In this document: piece after piece, positions 8,252 to 17,504 of the stretch | Numbering within the stretch: position 1 is the first letter of the stretch | How the letters are laid out: each line of letters begins with the position of its first letter | NCBI GenBank assembly: GCA_041690635.1 | Contig: JAWLGZ010000001.1 | Span: forward strand, 62,001 to 126,000 | Direction: 5' to 3' | DNA: 64,000 nt | Source of the DNA: JAWLGZ01 sp041690635 | GTDB lineage: Bacteria > Pseudomonadota > Gammaproteobacteria > Thiohalomonadales > Thiohalomonadaceae | Notes under the pieces: generated by a model | The model's input: the letters and a program-made list of their open reading frames with translations, nothing else | What the model was told of the DNA's origin: nothing | The model's database searches: none | Position numbers and translations under genes: made by a program

Positions 8252-8547
8252 CGGTTCGAGGCGTAGGCACGCTGCATTTTCCTGCCGGTATGGAGGCCGT
8301 TCAGGTCACTCTGCAACCGTTCTCGGGCGCCGGCGGCGAGGGTCATAATTTCCCGATCCATTGCCTGCAATCGCTCCAGTTCGGTTCTGACCGAATCGGG
8401 CATGTCGTTCGGCTCGGAAAACAGCCCCTCAAGGAGACTACGGCGTTGGCAATCGAGCTCGGTGATAGCCGCCCATTCGCCGGCGCGGGCGTGCTCGAGC
8501 ATGTTGCCGGTGAGTTCCAGGAGTTGCTCGGTCGTTGCGGCAGTCAT
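8248..8547 (-). CDS. FliT-like flagellar export chaperone, copy 1
   Basis: A 99-residue helical protein beginning MTAATTEQLLELTGNML at ATG 8547 behind GAGGGA. Length, composition and position after fliS fit FliT, the chaperone of the filament cap protein FliD. An upstream extension of the frame runs into a REP element and is rejected. It is coupled to the next gene by a 4-bp overlap. Sequence alone does not prove the family. Confidence 0.65.
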   Translation of the reverse strand: MTAATTEQLLELTGNMLEHARAGEWAAITELDCQRRSLLEGLFSEPNDMPDSVRTELERLQAMDREIMTLAAGARERLQSDLNGLHTGRKMQRAYASNR

Positions 8548-8560
8548 GAGTCCCTCGACT

Positions 8561-8750
8561 GATGGGTATCGCTGCACCGCTCCCGCGCATCCATGCGCCC
8601 GCGGATTTAGTGCATCCATGCACGTCGCTCAAGCGATCCTACGGGTGGCTTGACATTGCTGCGCGACTGATGGGTATCGCTGCACCGCTCCCGCGCATCC
8701 ATGCGCCCGCGGATTTAGTGCATCCATGCACGTCGCTCAACCCATCCTAC
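8561..8750. repeat. Two copies of an expanded 82-bp REP variant
   Basis: Copies at 8561-8642 and 8669-8750 have the usual REP ends (GATGGGTATCGC ... CTCAACCCATCCTAC). The centre is enlarged by a block with two nested palindromes, GCGCATCCATGCGC and GTGCATCCATGCAC, separated by CCGCGGATTTA. A third copy lies at 33811-33892. Confidence 0.9.
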
Positions 8751-8758
8751 ATGGGTGC

Positions 8759-9205
8759 TCATACACCGTAGGAGACGGAAGGGCGCGAGGTGTCCCCTTC
8801 CGGCGCTTCCGCCGCGGCCGGGCCCTGCGGGGCGATACCGCGCCAGGCTTCTCCGATCTCGCACAGCAGCGAAGCCACCTCGTCCAGAATGGCGGCATCG
8901 TTGTTGAGGTTCGCTTCGAGCAGGCGGCGCTCCATGTAGTCGTAGAGCGCCTTGAGGTTGGCTGCAATATCGCCGCCCTTCTCCAGATCGAGGCTGGCGC
9001 GCAGGCCATCCACGATGGCGATCGCACTACTGATGCTCTCCCCCTTCGCGGCGGTCTGGTTGGTCGCCATCGCCCGCTTGGCGGCGAAGATACGCTCAAG
9101 CGCCCCATCCAGCAGCATCTGGATCAAACGGTGGGGGCTGGCGCCCTCGATCGCTCCCCGGGCGCTCTGCTGCTGATACTGTTTGATCGCGTTGGGATAG
9201 CTCAT
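8759..9205 (-). CDS. fliS: Flagellin export chaperone FliS
   Basis: FliS binds the C-terminal helix of flagellin in the cytosol, preventing polymerisation before export. The 148-residue product starts MSYPNAIKQYQQQSARGAIEGASPH, typical of FliS, continues with the four-helix core (LIQMLLDGALERIFAAKRAM, LEANLNNDAAILDEVASLLCEIGEAWRGI) and has a Pro/Ala-rich tail. It lies 30 bp downstream of fliD and is probably cotranscribed from the sigma28 promoter of fliD. With three giant flagellins in the cluster it may serve several clients. Confidence 0.95.
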   Translation of the reverse strand: MSYPNAIKQYQQQSARGAIEGASPHRLIQMLLDGALERIFAAKRAMATNQTAAKGESISSAIAIVDGLRASLDLEKGGDIAANLKALYDYMERRLLEANLNNDAAILDEVASLLCEIGEAWRGIAPQGPAAAEAPEGDTSRPSVSYGV

Positions 9206-9235
9206 CTTCTTTGTTCTCCTGATCGGACCGGCCCG

Positions 9236-10936
9236 TTATTTCGATTTTCCGATGGTCGGCAGGTTATCAATCTGTTGTGTCAGATATTCACTGGTCTTCT
9301 GCATCTGGCTCATCATCACATCGAGCGCCGTAAACTGCGCACGATAACGGGCTTCCAGGCCTTCGAGATAGGTGGCGAGCCGTTCACGCTCGGTACCGAT
9401 GCCCTTGATCCGATCCTCGAGACCGCTGGTGCGGGCGGTGAGCGAGCCCTCATCGGAAAGGAATGACTCGATCAGCGTATCGAGCCGCCCGGCGAGGCCG
9501 CGAGTGAAGGTAATACTGCCCCGGTCACCCAATTCGCCGCCCTGGACATCAATCACCAGCCCCGACGCGGCGCCGGTGCCGGTAAGCAGGCTGCCGTTAC
9601 CGGTGGCCGGATAGCCGCCGATGGTGCCGGCCACATCCACCCCATCCCCGGGGAGTTGGGTAATGTTGACGGCATACCGACCCACCTGGGTGCTGTTGCT
9701 TGAGCCGGCGTAACTGATCAGCGAGTCGGAACTGCTGCCGCTGTCGGCGAACAGCGCGACCACCGCGTCGAAATCCTCCTCGAACGCCGCGCTCAGCTTG
9801 CTGTCGTTGACGGACAGCGTGCCGTCACGCTGGGTGGTGATGCCGATACCCGCCAGGGTGCGATAGCTCCCCGACGGCAACGCCTCCGAAAGCTCCTTGC
9901 GGATGAGGCTGCTGACGCTGCGAACCACCGAGTCACCCAACAGTACACCCGCCTGGCCGGTCTCCGCGTTGTAGCTGGACATGGACTTGAGCGAGGCGGT
10001 CAGTTCATTGAAAGAGGTCACAAAGTTCTCGATCAGCGTCCGCGCCTGGTTGCGGTTCTCACCGACGGAGATGTTGACCGGATTGCCGGCATCCGCCGAT
10101 TTGAGGTTCAGCGTCAACCCCTTGATGGCGTCGCCCACCGTGTTGGTCGAGCGGGTCACCGCCAGTCCGTTGATGGTGAACTGCGCATCCTGCGCCGCCT
10201 GGGTCTGGGTCATGTGAATGGCGTCGCCGTTGAACGCCAGCTGCGACAGTCCGCTTTCATCATCATTCACGCCGTCATCGTCGGCGACGGTAATCTGCAG
10301 ACTGCTCTCGGCGCCGGTCTCGCGCGAAGTGACCACCAGCCGGTAGCCGGCGCCGTCGTTGATGACGGAGGCGCTCAGGCCGTTGTCGGCATCGTTGATG
10401 GCGTCGCGGACCGCCTGGAGTGAATTGTTGCTCTCGTCGAGCTCGAGGACAAACGCCTCCTTGTCGGTGTTCTCGGTGAAGCTGTAGCTCCCCTCCACCG
10501 GCGGGTCGGCGTCCGGGTCGGCGGGGGTGTAGTCGGTGGTACCGAAACTGATGGTCAGCGTGCCGGTGCCGACCGTGTCGGTCAGTTCTTCGAAGGTGCC
10601 CGAGGCGAGCGAATGGGCCCGGGCGAGCTGCCGCACGTCGATGGTGTAGTCGCCGGAATCGGCGATCGAACTGGCGGTCACCGACAGCAGCGACTCGTTG
10701 CTGGAGGTGGCGGTGCGGGCATTGAAGGCGCTGGTGGAGGCCATCTTTCCCAGCGTGGTCTGGAAAGAGCTGAGCGCCGATTTCAGGGTACCCAGGGAGC
10801 TCAACTGCGCCTGGTACTGGGCCTCCTTGAGGTCGAGACGCCGGGTCTTCGGCGCCCCTTCGGCCGTGACGACCTGCTCGACGATGCTGTTGACGTCGAG
10901 TCCTGAGCCCAGTCCGGATACGGTGATGGCAGCCAT
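9236..10936 (-). CDS. fliD: Filament cap protein FliD
   Basis: FliD caps the growing filament and guides flagellin insertion. The 566-residue product begins MAAITVSGLGSGLDVNSIVEQVV, has the FliD N-domain, a Flagellin_IN-like segment (LQAVRDAINDADNGLSASVIND), and a C-terminal domain ending in the coiled-coil region GIGTERERLATYLEGLEARYRAQFTALD...MSQMQKTSEYL. It is somewhat longer than the usual 450-480 residues. A textbook sigma28 promoter lies 28 bp upstream, and about 1 kb of REP array separates it from flaG. Confidence 0.95.
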   Translation of the reverse strand: MAAITVSGLGSGLDVNSIVEQVVTAEGAPKTRRLDLKEAQYQAQLSSLGTLKSALSSFQTTLGKMASTSAFNARTATSSNESLLSVTASSIADSGDYTIDVRQLARAHSLASGTFEELTDTVGTGTLTISFGTTDYTPADPDADPPVEGSYSFTENTDKEAFVLELDESNNSLQAVRDAINDADNGLSASVINDGAGYRLVVTSRETGAESSLQITVADDDGVNDDESGLSQLAFNGDAIHMTQTQAAQDAQFTINGLAVTRSTNTVGDAIKGLTLNLKSADAGNPVNISVGENRNQARTLIENFVTSFNELTASLKSMSSYNAETGQAGVLLGDSVVRSVSSLIRKELSEALPSGSYRTLAGIGITTQRDGTLSVNDSKLSAAFEEDFDAVVALFADSGSSSDSLISYAGSSNSTQVGRYAVNITQLPGDGVDVAGTIGGYPATGNGSLLTGTGAASGLVIDVQGGELGDRGSITFTRGLAGRLDTLIESFLSDEGSLTARTSGLEDRIKGIGTERERLATYLEGLEARYRAQFTALDVMMSQMQKTSEYLTQQIDNLPTIGKSK

Positions 10937-10963
10937 AAATGCGCTCCGCTTCTTCCTACTCTC

Positions 10964-10990
10964 TTATCGGCCGATTGTCGGGTTTGTTTA
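10964..10990 (-). promoter_or_regulatory. Sigma28 (FliA) promoter of fliD
   Basis: The minus strand reads TAAA-N15-GCCGATAA exactly (-35 at 10987-10990, -10 at 10964-10971). It should drive fliD-fliS and the FliT-like genes. Confidence 0.88.
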
Positions 10991-11058
10991 CCCCCGAATG
11001 ACCATTGCAAAGAGTGTGCCGCCGATTTCCCGTCGCATACCCTCTTGTCGACGCGACA

Positions 11059-11943
11059 GATGGGTATTGCCTTCCGGCTCAACCCATCCTACCAACCGAA
11101 ACCCCGATGTAGGATGGGTTGAGCGCAGCGATACCCATCGATCGCGCATCTCGCCGCCCATATCATCGGTTTGCAAAATGCCCTCGACAGATGGGTATCG
11201 CCTTCCGGCTCAACCCATCCTACCAACCGAAACCCCGATGTAGGATGGGTTGAGCGCAGCGATACCCATCGATCGCGCATCTCCCCTCCCACATCACCGG
11301 TTTACAAAATGCCCGCGACAGATGGGTATCCCCTTCCGGCTCAACCCATCCTACCAACCGAAACCCCGATGTAGGATGGGTTGAGCGCAGCGATACCCAT
11401 CGATCGCGCATCCCCTCCCACATCATCGGTTTACAAAATGCCCGCGACAGATGGGTATCGCCTTCCGGCTCAACCCATCCTACCAACCGAAACCCCGATG
11501 TAGGATGGGTTGAGCGCAGCGATACCCATCGNNNNNNNNNNNNNNNNNNNNNNNNNNNNNNNNNNNNNNNNNNNNNNNNNNNNNNNNNNNNNNNNNNNNN
11601 NNNNNNNNNNNNNNNNNNNNNNNNNNNNNNNAAAATGCCCGCGACAGATGGGTATCGCCTTCCGGCTCAACCCATCCTACCAACCGAAACCCCGATGTAG
11701 GATGGGTTGAGCGCAGCGATACCCATCGATGGCGCATCTCCCCTCCCACATCATCGGTTTACAAAATGCCCGCGACAGATGGGTATCGCCTTCCGGCTCA
11801 ACCCATCCTACCAACCGAAACCCCGATGTAGGATGGGTTGAGCGCAGCGATACCCATCGATCGCGCATCTCCCCTCCCACATCACCGGTTTACAAAATGC
11901 CCGCGACAGATGGGTATCGCCTTCCGGCTCAACCCATCCTACG
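11059..11943. repeat. REP array, 131-bp period, interrupted by an assembly gap
   Basis: Units begin at 11059, 11190, 11321 and 11450, then resume after the N's at 11647, 11778 and 11909. Each contains two REPs in opposite orientation with a constant spacer (CCAACCGAAACCCCGAT) and a second constant linker ending CAAAATGCCCGCGACA. The true copy number is unknown. The array fills most of the 1,057 bp between flaG and fliD. Confidence 0.95.
11532..11631. other. Assembly gap (100 N)
   Basis: Exactly 100 N's inside the 131-bp-period REP array. The round number indicates a scaffold gap of unknown true length caused by the repeats. Confidence 0.98.
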
Positions 11944-11956
11944 AAACCACCAAACA

Positions 11957-11983
11957 AAAAACGCCGGCGGGTGCCGGCGTTTT
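11957..11983 (-). terminator. Rho-independent terminator after flaG
   Basis: An ACGCCGGC/GCCGGCGT stem with a short GGGT loop, flanked by A- and T-runs on both sides, 10 bp past the flaG stop. It can work in both directions. Confidence 0.88.
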
Positions 11984-11993
11984 GCTTCCTTCC

Positions 11994-12368
11994 TCAAGCC
12001 CTTTCCCGAAAGATCAGCCCCCCTTCGACCATCTCTTTCAGCTTGCGGGCGATCTCGACCATCTCTTCGGAGGGAATCTGCCGGATCACCTGCTGGTTCT
12101 CCGAGTCGATCACCTTCACCACCGTCTTGCCGCTGTCGTCATCAACCGTGAACTCCAGCGACCGCTGGCTCTGTTGCAGATGGTCGTTCATCTCCTCGAC
12201 CACCCGCCGCAGCTCTTCGCCATCGATCGCCTTCTTCTCCGCGGGGGGCGCTGGCTGCTGCAGACGCGACGGCGCGGCACCCTCCTCTTCCGGTCCCTTG
12301 GCAGGTTCCGGTTTGAGCGGTGCCGCGGGGAGAACCACGCGGGACAGCGATTTGATTTCTGAGTCCAT
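11994..12368 (-). CDS. flaG: FlaG family protein
   Basis: FlaG proteins influence filament length and are usually encoded between flagellin and fliD. The 124-residue product has a disordered Pro/Ala/Glu-rich N-terminal third, then the conserved FlaG core (LEFTVDDDSGKTVVKVIDSENQQVIRQIPSEE) and a helical end. It lies 71 bp after the first flagellin gene, with no strong terminator between, so it is probably read from the flagellin sigma28 promoter. A strong terminator follows. Confidence 0.93.
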   Translation of the reverse strand: MDSEIKSLSRVVLPAAPLKPEPAKGPEEEGAAPSRLQQPAPPAEKKAIDGEELRRVVEEMNDHLQQSQRSLEFTVDDDSGKTVVKVIDSENQQVIRQIPSEEMVEIARKLKEMVEGGLIFRERA

Positions 12369-12439
12369 GACGGCCTGCTCCGATTCAATCCGCTCGGGGC
12401 GGCCCCTCCCGGGCCACCCCTTGCGGGCCTATCTTACGC

Positions 12440-14662
12440 TTACTGGAGGAGACTCAGCACCATCTGCGGCAGGGAGTTGGCCTGGGCCAGCATGGCCACG
12501 CCCGCCTGCTGCAGAATCTGCGCCTTGGTCAGGTTCGCCGTCTCCGAGGCGAAGTCGGTATCCAGCACCCGGCTCTTCGCAGCGGAGAGGTTCTCCGACG
12601 TGGTCTGCAGGTTGGCGATGGTGGACTCGAAGCGGTTCTGCACCGCACCCAGATCCGCGCGGATGCTGTCCACCCGGGCCAGGGCGCCGTCGACGATGTC
12701 GATGGCCTCGTTGGCACCGTCCACCGAGCTGATGTCGATGTCGCTCGCCTTCTTCAGCTCACTCGCCTGCAGGATGTCCTCGTCTCCGGCAAAGAGGCCG
12801 CCGCTCAGCTGGTCCGCATCGCTGCTAATGCTGAAGTAGCCCACCGTGGACTTGAACTCCACGTCGCCGCCGATGACCGTGGAGTCACGCGAACCAGCCA
12901 GCACGCCGTAGCTGCCGCTGGCAGTCTCGTCACCGCCCGCCTCCAGCCGGGTGGCGTTCCCGGTGTTCCCGGTCACGTCCATGGTCACGAAATTGGCGGC
13001 GGTATCGCTGGTCACCGCCTCAGAGTGGCTGAAGCCGGAGATCTCGATGTCTTCGCCGGTGTCGTGCTTCAGGGTGATCTCGCTCCCGTCGATGGAGAGC
13101 TCGGCGATGACACCGGTCTTGCCGCTCTGGTCATTGATGGCGTTGGCCAACTCGGTCAGGTCGGTGGTGGTGACGTTGGCCGAGATGTCCTGGTCGTTCA
13201 GGGTGAACGAGACCACGCCATCGGTGCTAAGGCCGCTCAGGGTTGCCTCGGTCTTGGCGGTGGCATTCACGCCGGTGGTGTCGGAGACCGCGTTGACCAG
13301 TTCGGCAATCTCCTTGGCCGTGGCGTTTTCCAGGATATCGATGTCGGTGGAATCGCGGCCGTTGATGGTCAGGGTCTGGACGGTAACGTTGTTGCCGCCG
13401 GTGACGTCGGCATTGCCGATACCGTAGGTCTCGGCCGCGGTGCCCGCCGTAGCGATATCGAGCAGGTCATCCGCAGCATCGGAGGTCATGCTGTAGCCGT
13501 CTGCCAAGACGACCTCGAAGGCCGACAGTTTGCGGATGGAATTGGCGTCATCGCCGCTCGTCAGGGTGGCGGTGCCGTCCACGGAGAGAGTCTCACCCAC
13601 ATCGGTGGTGACAAACGTATCAAGTTCAATATCCTGCGCGATAGCCGAAATCGTCACCTTGGTGCCGTCCACGGTAGCCGAGTAGCCGACAAGCGTATTG
13701 TCGTCATTGATTGCTTTGGCAACCGCCGCGGCGACCTCCTCATTGGTCATTGTGCCAGCAGCATCGGTGTTCACCGCTACGGCTAGCGAAGTTCCTTCTT
13801 TGTCGGTCAGATTGAACGACACCGTTTCAGCGGCAGCACCATTATCAAGAACGACATTGGTAAAATCGAGCTCCATGGTCGTGGTGCCGGTGGCCGCTAC
13901 ACTCTCCACCGCATCGAGAGCGTCCACATCGGCAATGAAGTCGGCGTCGGCATCCCCTACTGCGACATCGTACGTGGTCGTGTTGCCGTCCGCGTCGGTG
14001 AAGGTGAAGGTCTGGGCCGTGATCGCCGCAGTAGTCAGGGTATCGGCTGTGGTACTGGCCGCCGACAGTACCGAATTGGTGAGGACCGCCTGTCCCTGAT
14101 TGGTCGCATTCTCGATACCGGTGATCTCGTTGCTGGAGTCGAGCTTGTTGATGCCCAGCGTGTTGGAGGTGGACTCCTTGATGTTCACGCTGATGCTCTG
14201 GTTCGCCTCGGCGCCCACCTGGAAGGTCTGGCCGGTGAAGGAGCCGTCGAGCAGCTTCAGGCCGTTGAAGGTGGTGGTGTTGGAGATGCGGTCCAGCTCG
14301 GAGACCAGCTGATTCACCTCCGACTGAAGGGAGAGGCGGTCGGTGGTGCTGTTGGTGGAGTTGGCGGACTGGATGGCCAGCTCGCGGATACGCTGCAGGA
14401 TGTTGGTGCTCTCGGCCAGTGCGCCCTCGGCGGTCTGCGCCAGGGAGATGCCGTCGTTGGCGTTACGCACGGCCTGGGCCATGCCCTTGATCTGGGAATT
14501 GAAACGGTTGGAGATGGCGAGACCCGCCGCGTCGTCCTTTGCGCTGTTGATGCGCAGACCGGAAGAGAGCCGGGTCAGGGACTGGGCCAGGGTACCCTGG
14601 GACTTGTTCAGATTGCGCTGCGCGTTGAGCGAGGCAATGTTGGTATTGATGACCTGTGCCAT
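12440..14662 (-). CDS. Flagellin, paralogue 1 (740 aa)
   Basis: Filament subunit with canonical D0/D1 ends: MAQVINTNIASLNAQRNL at the start, the RINSAKDDAAGLAISNR block, and the C-terminal KSRVLDTDFASETANLTK...LPQMVLSLLQ. At 740 residues it is far longer than common 280-500-residue flagellins. The centre (about 165-640) contains Flagellin_IN-type blocks (TINGRDSTDIDILENATAKEI near 431). Its centre is colinear with paralogue 3. ATG 14662 is chosen over an upstream ATG because MAQVINTN is the family N-terminus. A perfect sigma28 promoter lies about 100 bp upstream. Confidence 0.96.
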   Translation of the reverse strand: MAQVINTNIASLNAQRNLNKSQGTLAQSLTRLSSGLRINSAKDDAAGLAISNRFNSQIKGMAQAVRNANDGISLAQTAEGALAESTNILQRIRELAIQSANSTNSTTDRLSLQSEVNQLVSELDRISNTTTFNGLKLLDGSFTGQTFQVGAEANQSISVNIKESTSNTLGINKLDSSNEITGIENATNQGQAVLTNSVLSAASTTADTLTTAAITAQTFTFTDADGNTTTYDVAVGDADADFIADVDALDAVESVAATGTTTMELDFTNVVLDNGAAAETVSFNLTDKEGTSLAVAVNTDAAGTMTNEEVAAAVAKAINDDNTLVGYSATVDGTKVTISAIAQDIELDTFVTTDVGETLSVDGTATLTSGDDANSIRKLSAFEVVLADGYSMTSDAADDLLDIATAGTAAETYGIGNADVTGGNNVTVQTLTINGRDSTDIDILENATAKEIAELVNAVSDTTGVNATAKTEATLSGLSTDGVVSFTLNDQDISANVTTTDLTELANAINDQSGKTGVIAELSIDGSEITLKHDTGEDIEISGFSHSEAVTSDTAANFVTMDVTGNTGNATRLEAGGDETASGSYGVLAGSRDSTVIGGDVEFKSTVGYFSISSDADQLSGGLFAGDEDILQASELKKASDIDISSVDGANEAIDIVDGALARVDSIRADLGAVQNRFESTIANLQTTSENLSAAKSRVLDTDFASETANLTKAQILQQAGVAMLAQANSLPQMVLSLLQ

Positions 14663-14762
14663 TTTCTTGTCTCCTCTGCCCACCGGCCGCGGCCTGGAAG
14701 GCGTTGGTTTTCGTCACTAGCGGATATACGCTCTGGGGAGGTATTCACCGCTTCCGACCATA

Positions 14763-14789
14763 TTATCGGTCCGCCCGGGGGGAACTTTA
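14763..14789 (-). promoter_or_regulatory. Sigma28 promoter of flagellin 1
   Basis: The minus strand reads TAAA-N15-ACCGATAA, one base from the GCCGATAA consensus and with exact spacing. The leader is about 90 nt. Confidence 0.88.
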
Positions 14790-14802
14790 GGGAATCTTTC
14801 CA

Positions 14803-14834
14803 GGGGCTAGGGGCTGGGGGCTGGGGGCTCGGGG
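14803..14834. repeat. Short heptamer run GGGGCTA/GGGGCTG
   Basis: Four to five 7-nt words just upstream of the flagellin 1 promoter. Same word family as the runs flanking the four-helix-bundle gene and next to tRNA-Ala. Confidence 0.7.
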
Positions 14835-14889
14835 TGAGCAGACGGGCGTTTTTCAACAGACTGTAAGGGGGGTCGGCAGGAGGTTACAA

Positions 14890-14925
14890 CAAAAAGGGGC
14901 GGCCCCTCCACGGAGGCCGCCCCTG
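14890..14925 (-). terminator. Terminator after flagellin 2
   Basis: A GGGGCGGCC ... GGCCGCCCC stem followed on the minus strand by TTTTTGTTG, 15 bp past the flagellin 2 stop. The same stem family occurs after flagellin 3 (19487-19524); the copy after flagellin 1 lacks the T-run. Confidence 0.88.
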
Positions 14926-14939
14926 GGGGTTGCCCTGCC

Positions 14940-17504
14940 TTACTGGAGGAGACTCAGCACCATCTGCGGCAGGGAGTTGGCCTGGGCCAGCATGGCCACA
15001 CCCGCCTGTTGCAGAATCTGCGACTTGGTCAGGTTCGCCGTCTCCGACGCGAAGTCCGTATCCAGCACCCGGCTCTTCGCGGCGGAGAGGTTCTCCGACG
15101 TGGTCTGCAGGTTGGAGATGGTGGACTCGAACCGGTTCTGCACCGCACCCAGATCCGCGCGGATGCTGTCCACCCGGGCCAGAGCGCCGTCGACGATGTC
15201 GATGGCCTCGTTGGCGCCGTCCACCGAACTGATGTCGATGTCCTTGGCCGCGCTCAACTCACTCGCCTGGAGGATATCCTTGTCACCGGTGAACAGACCG
15301 CCGCTGAACTGGTCCTTATCACTGCTCAGGCTGAAGTAGCCCACCGTGGACTTGAACTCGACATCGCCGCCGATAACGGTCGAGTCACGGTCACCGGCAT
15401 TCGGCCCGCCCGCTTCGATCTGGACCGCCTTGGTGCCCGCACCACCCAGGACATCCATCGTGACGGTGGTTCCGGTCGCGCCGTCCACCGCCGCCGAGCT
15501 GTCGAAGTTCAGGATGCTGATGTCCTCTCCGGTGTCATGCTTCAGGGTAATCTCCGTCTTGTCGATGGAGAGTTCGGCGATGACACCGGTCTTGCCGCCC
15601 TGGTCGTTGATGGCGTTGGCCAGTTCGGTCAGGTCCGTGGTGGTGACGTTGGCCGAGATGGCCTCACCGTTCAGGGTCATCGAGACCACGCCGTCGACGC
15701 TCAGGCCGCCCAGGGTCGCCTCGGTCTTGGCCGTGGCGTTCACGCCGGTGGTGTCGGAGACCGCATTGACCAGCTCGGCAATCTCCTTCGCCGAGGCGTT
15801 TTCGAGGATATCGATGTCTTTGGAATCGCGACCGTTGATGGTCAGGGTCTGGGCGGTGACGTTGTTGCCGGCGGAGATGTCCTCGACCCCCTTGCCGGTC
15901 AGGGTCGCATCGGCACCCGTCGTGGCGATATCCAGGATACCGCCGTTCGCGCTCGTTACCGTGGAGGTGATGGAGGCGCCGTCCGCCAGCGCCAGCTCGA
16001 AGCCGGCCAGGGCCACCGCCGTGTCGATATCGCCCTGGGTGAGGGTGACCCCGGCAAGCCGCGCCGTGGCGTTGGTGTTTAAGACGGTGCCCACGGCGGT
16101 GAGGTTTACACCGTTAAGTGTAATCGGCCCACCCCCAACACCGGTATCTGCGTCACTGGTACTAACTGCGACAGTCTGATCGCTTGCCCTTGCGTAGGCG
16201 GTTACTGCGATGTGGGTGGCAGTGTCGGCGTAGAGGGTCACCGTGCCGGCCCCGTCATCCGCCACCTGGTAGGCAGAACTGAGCGCCGCGGCAGCCGCCG
16301 TGGCGAAGGCGGTTGCGGTTTCAGCGGCAGTGGTACCCGTCACATAGGAGATGGACGTGCCGTCTATTTTCATGCTCACGGTTTCATCCGCAGCACCCGC
16401 GAAGCTGCTGAAGGTGAGGTTGCCATTATCCTTCACCGCGAAATCTTCCACCGCGATGTTGGCGCCGGTGCTGTTGGACAGCGTCACCTTGCCGGCGCCG
16501 CTGACCTCGGCCGTAATGTGGGTACTGGTGTTGTTGGCGTTGACCTCGACCGCGATCTGCTCCTCCAGGGTGGCGTAGGTGGAGGTGTCGCGCAGGAAGC
16601 TGATGGTGTCGGTGTTGGTCCCGTCGTTCAGGATGAACTCGACCCGATCGCCGTGATCTGCGTTTGTGGAAGCCGCAGCCCCACCTGCCGAGACGTCCAG
16701 CACCGCGGCGTTGGTGGTCGCATCGTGAACGGTCACGCCGTCCAGGCCTTCCAGCGCGGTCTTGGTGTCGGCGCGATCCTCGATACCGTCCAGGGTCACA
16801 CTGTCGGTTTTGCCGTTGGCGTCGGTGACGGTGATGGTCTGGGCAGCAACCATATAAAGATTGGCTGAGTCCAGGGCATCGGCGTAGTTTTCATCACCAC
16901 CGGCGAACGGCACGCTGCCCGGGCTGGTGTAGTTGCCGCTGCGGGTCGCCACGGTGATGCCCGAGGTGGTGTTGTTGGCGGTGGCCTTGGCGATACCCAG
17001 AGAGGTCGAGGTCGCCTCGGAGACGGTCACGCTGATGCTCTGGTTGGCCTCGGCGCCCACCTGGAAGGTCTGGCCGGTGAAGGAGCCGTCGAGCAGCTTC
17101 AGGCCGTTGAAGGTGGTGGTGTTGGAGATGCGATCCAGCTCGGAGACCAGCTGATTCACCTCCGACTGAAGGGAGAGGCGGTCGGTGGTGCTGTTGGTGG
17201 AGTTGGCGGACTGGATGGCCAGCTCGCGGATACGCTGCAGGATGTTGGTGCTCTCGGCCAGCGCGCCCTCGGCGGTCTGCGCCAGGGAGATACCGTCGTT
17301 GGCGTTGCGCACCGCCTGGGCCATGCCCTTGATCTGGGAATTGAAACGGTTGGAGATGGCAAGACCCGCCGCGTCGTCCTTTGCGCTGTTGATGCGCAGA
17401 CCGGAAGAGAGCCGGGTCAGGGACTGGGCCAGGGTGCCCTGGGAGTTGTTCAGGTTGCGCTGCGCGTTCAGTGAGGCAATGTTGGTATTGATGACCTGTG
17501 CCAT
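14940..17504 (-). CDS. Flagellin, paralogue 2 (854 aa)
   Basis: The largest of the three flagellins. Its first about 165 residues and last about 100 are almost identical to paralogue 1, so it should assemble into the same filament lattice. The middle (about 170-545) is different in sequence and about 120 residues longer than in paralogues 1 and 3. The Flagellin_IN block (TINGRDSKDIDILENASAKEI near 553) is shared again. Preserved ends and a swapped centre suggest cassette exchange. It has its own sigma28 promoter and terminator. Confidence 0.96.
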   Translation of the reverse strand: MAQVINTNIASLNAQRNLNNSQGTLAQSLTRLSSGLRINSAKDDAAGLAISNRFNSQIKGMAQAVRNANDGISLAQTAEGALAESTNILQRIRELAIQSANSTNSTTDRLSLQSEVNQLVSELDRISNTTTFNGLKLLDGSFTGQTFQVGAEANQSISVTVSEATSTSLGIAKATANNTTSGITVATRSGNYTSPGSVPFAGGDENYADALDSANLYMVAAQTITVTDANGKTDSVTLDGIEDRADTKTALEGLDGVTVHDATTNAAVLDVSAGGAAASTNADHGDRVEFILNDGTNTDTISFLRDTSTYATLEEQIAVEVNANNTSTHITAEVSGAGKVTLSNSTGANIAVEDFAVKDNGNLTFSSFAGAADETVSMKIDGTSISYVTGTTAAETATAFATAAAAALSSAYQVADDGAGTVTLYADTATHIAVTAYARASDQTVAVSTSDADTGVGGGPITLNGVNLTAVGTVLNTNATARLAGVTLTQGDIDTAVALAGFELALADGASITSTVTSANGGILDIATTGADATLTGKGVEDISAGNNVTAQTLTINGRDSKDIDILENASAKEIAELVNAVSDTTGVNATAKTEATLGGLSVDGVVSMTLNGEAISANVTTTDLTELANAINDQGGKTGVIAELSIDKTEITLKHDTGEDISILNFDSSAAVDGATGTTVTMDVLGGAGTKAVQIEAGGPNAGDRDSTVIGGDVEFKSTVGYFSLSSDKDQFSGGLFTGDKDILQASELSAAKDIDISSVDGANEAIDIVDGALARVDSIRADLGAVQNRFESTISNLQTTSENLSAAKSRVLDTDFASETANLTKSQILQQAGVAMLAQANSLPQMVLSLLQ

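Noticed and set aside
11059..11943. CRISPR array (regular repeats with spacers)
   Set aside because: Units are inverted REP pairs, linkers within a locus are identical rather than unique, and no cas gene is present.
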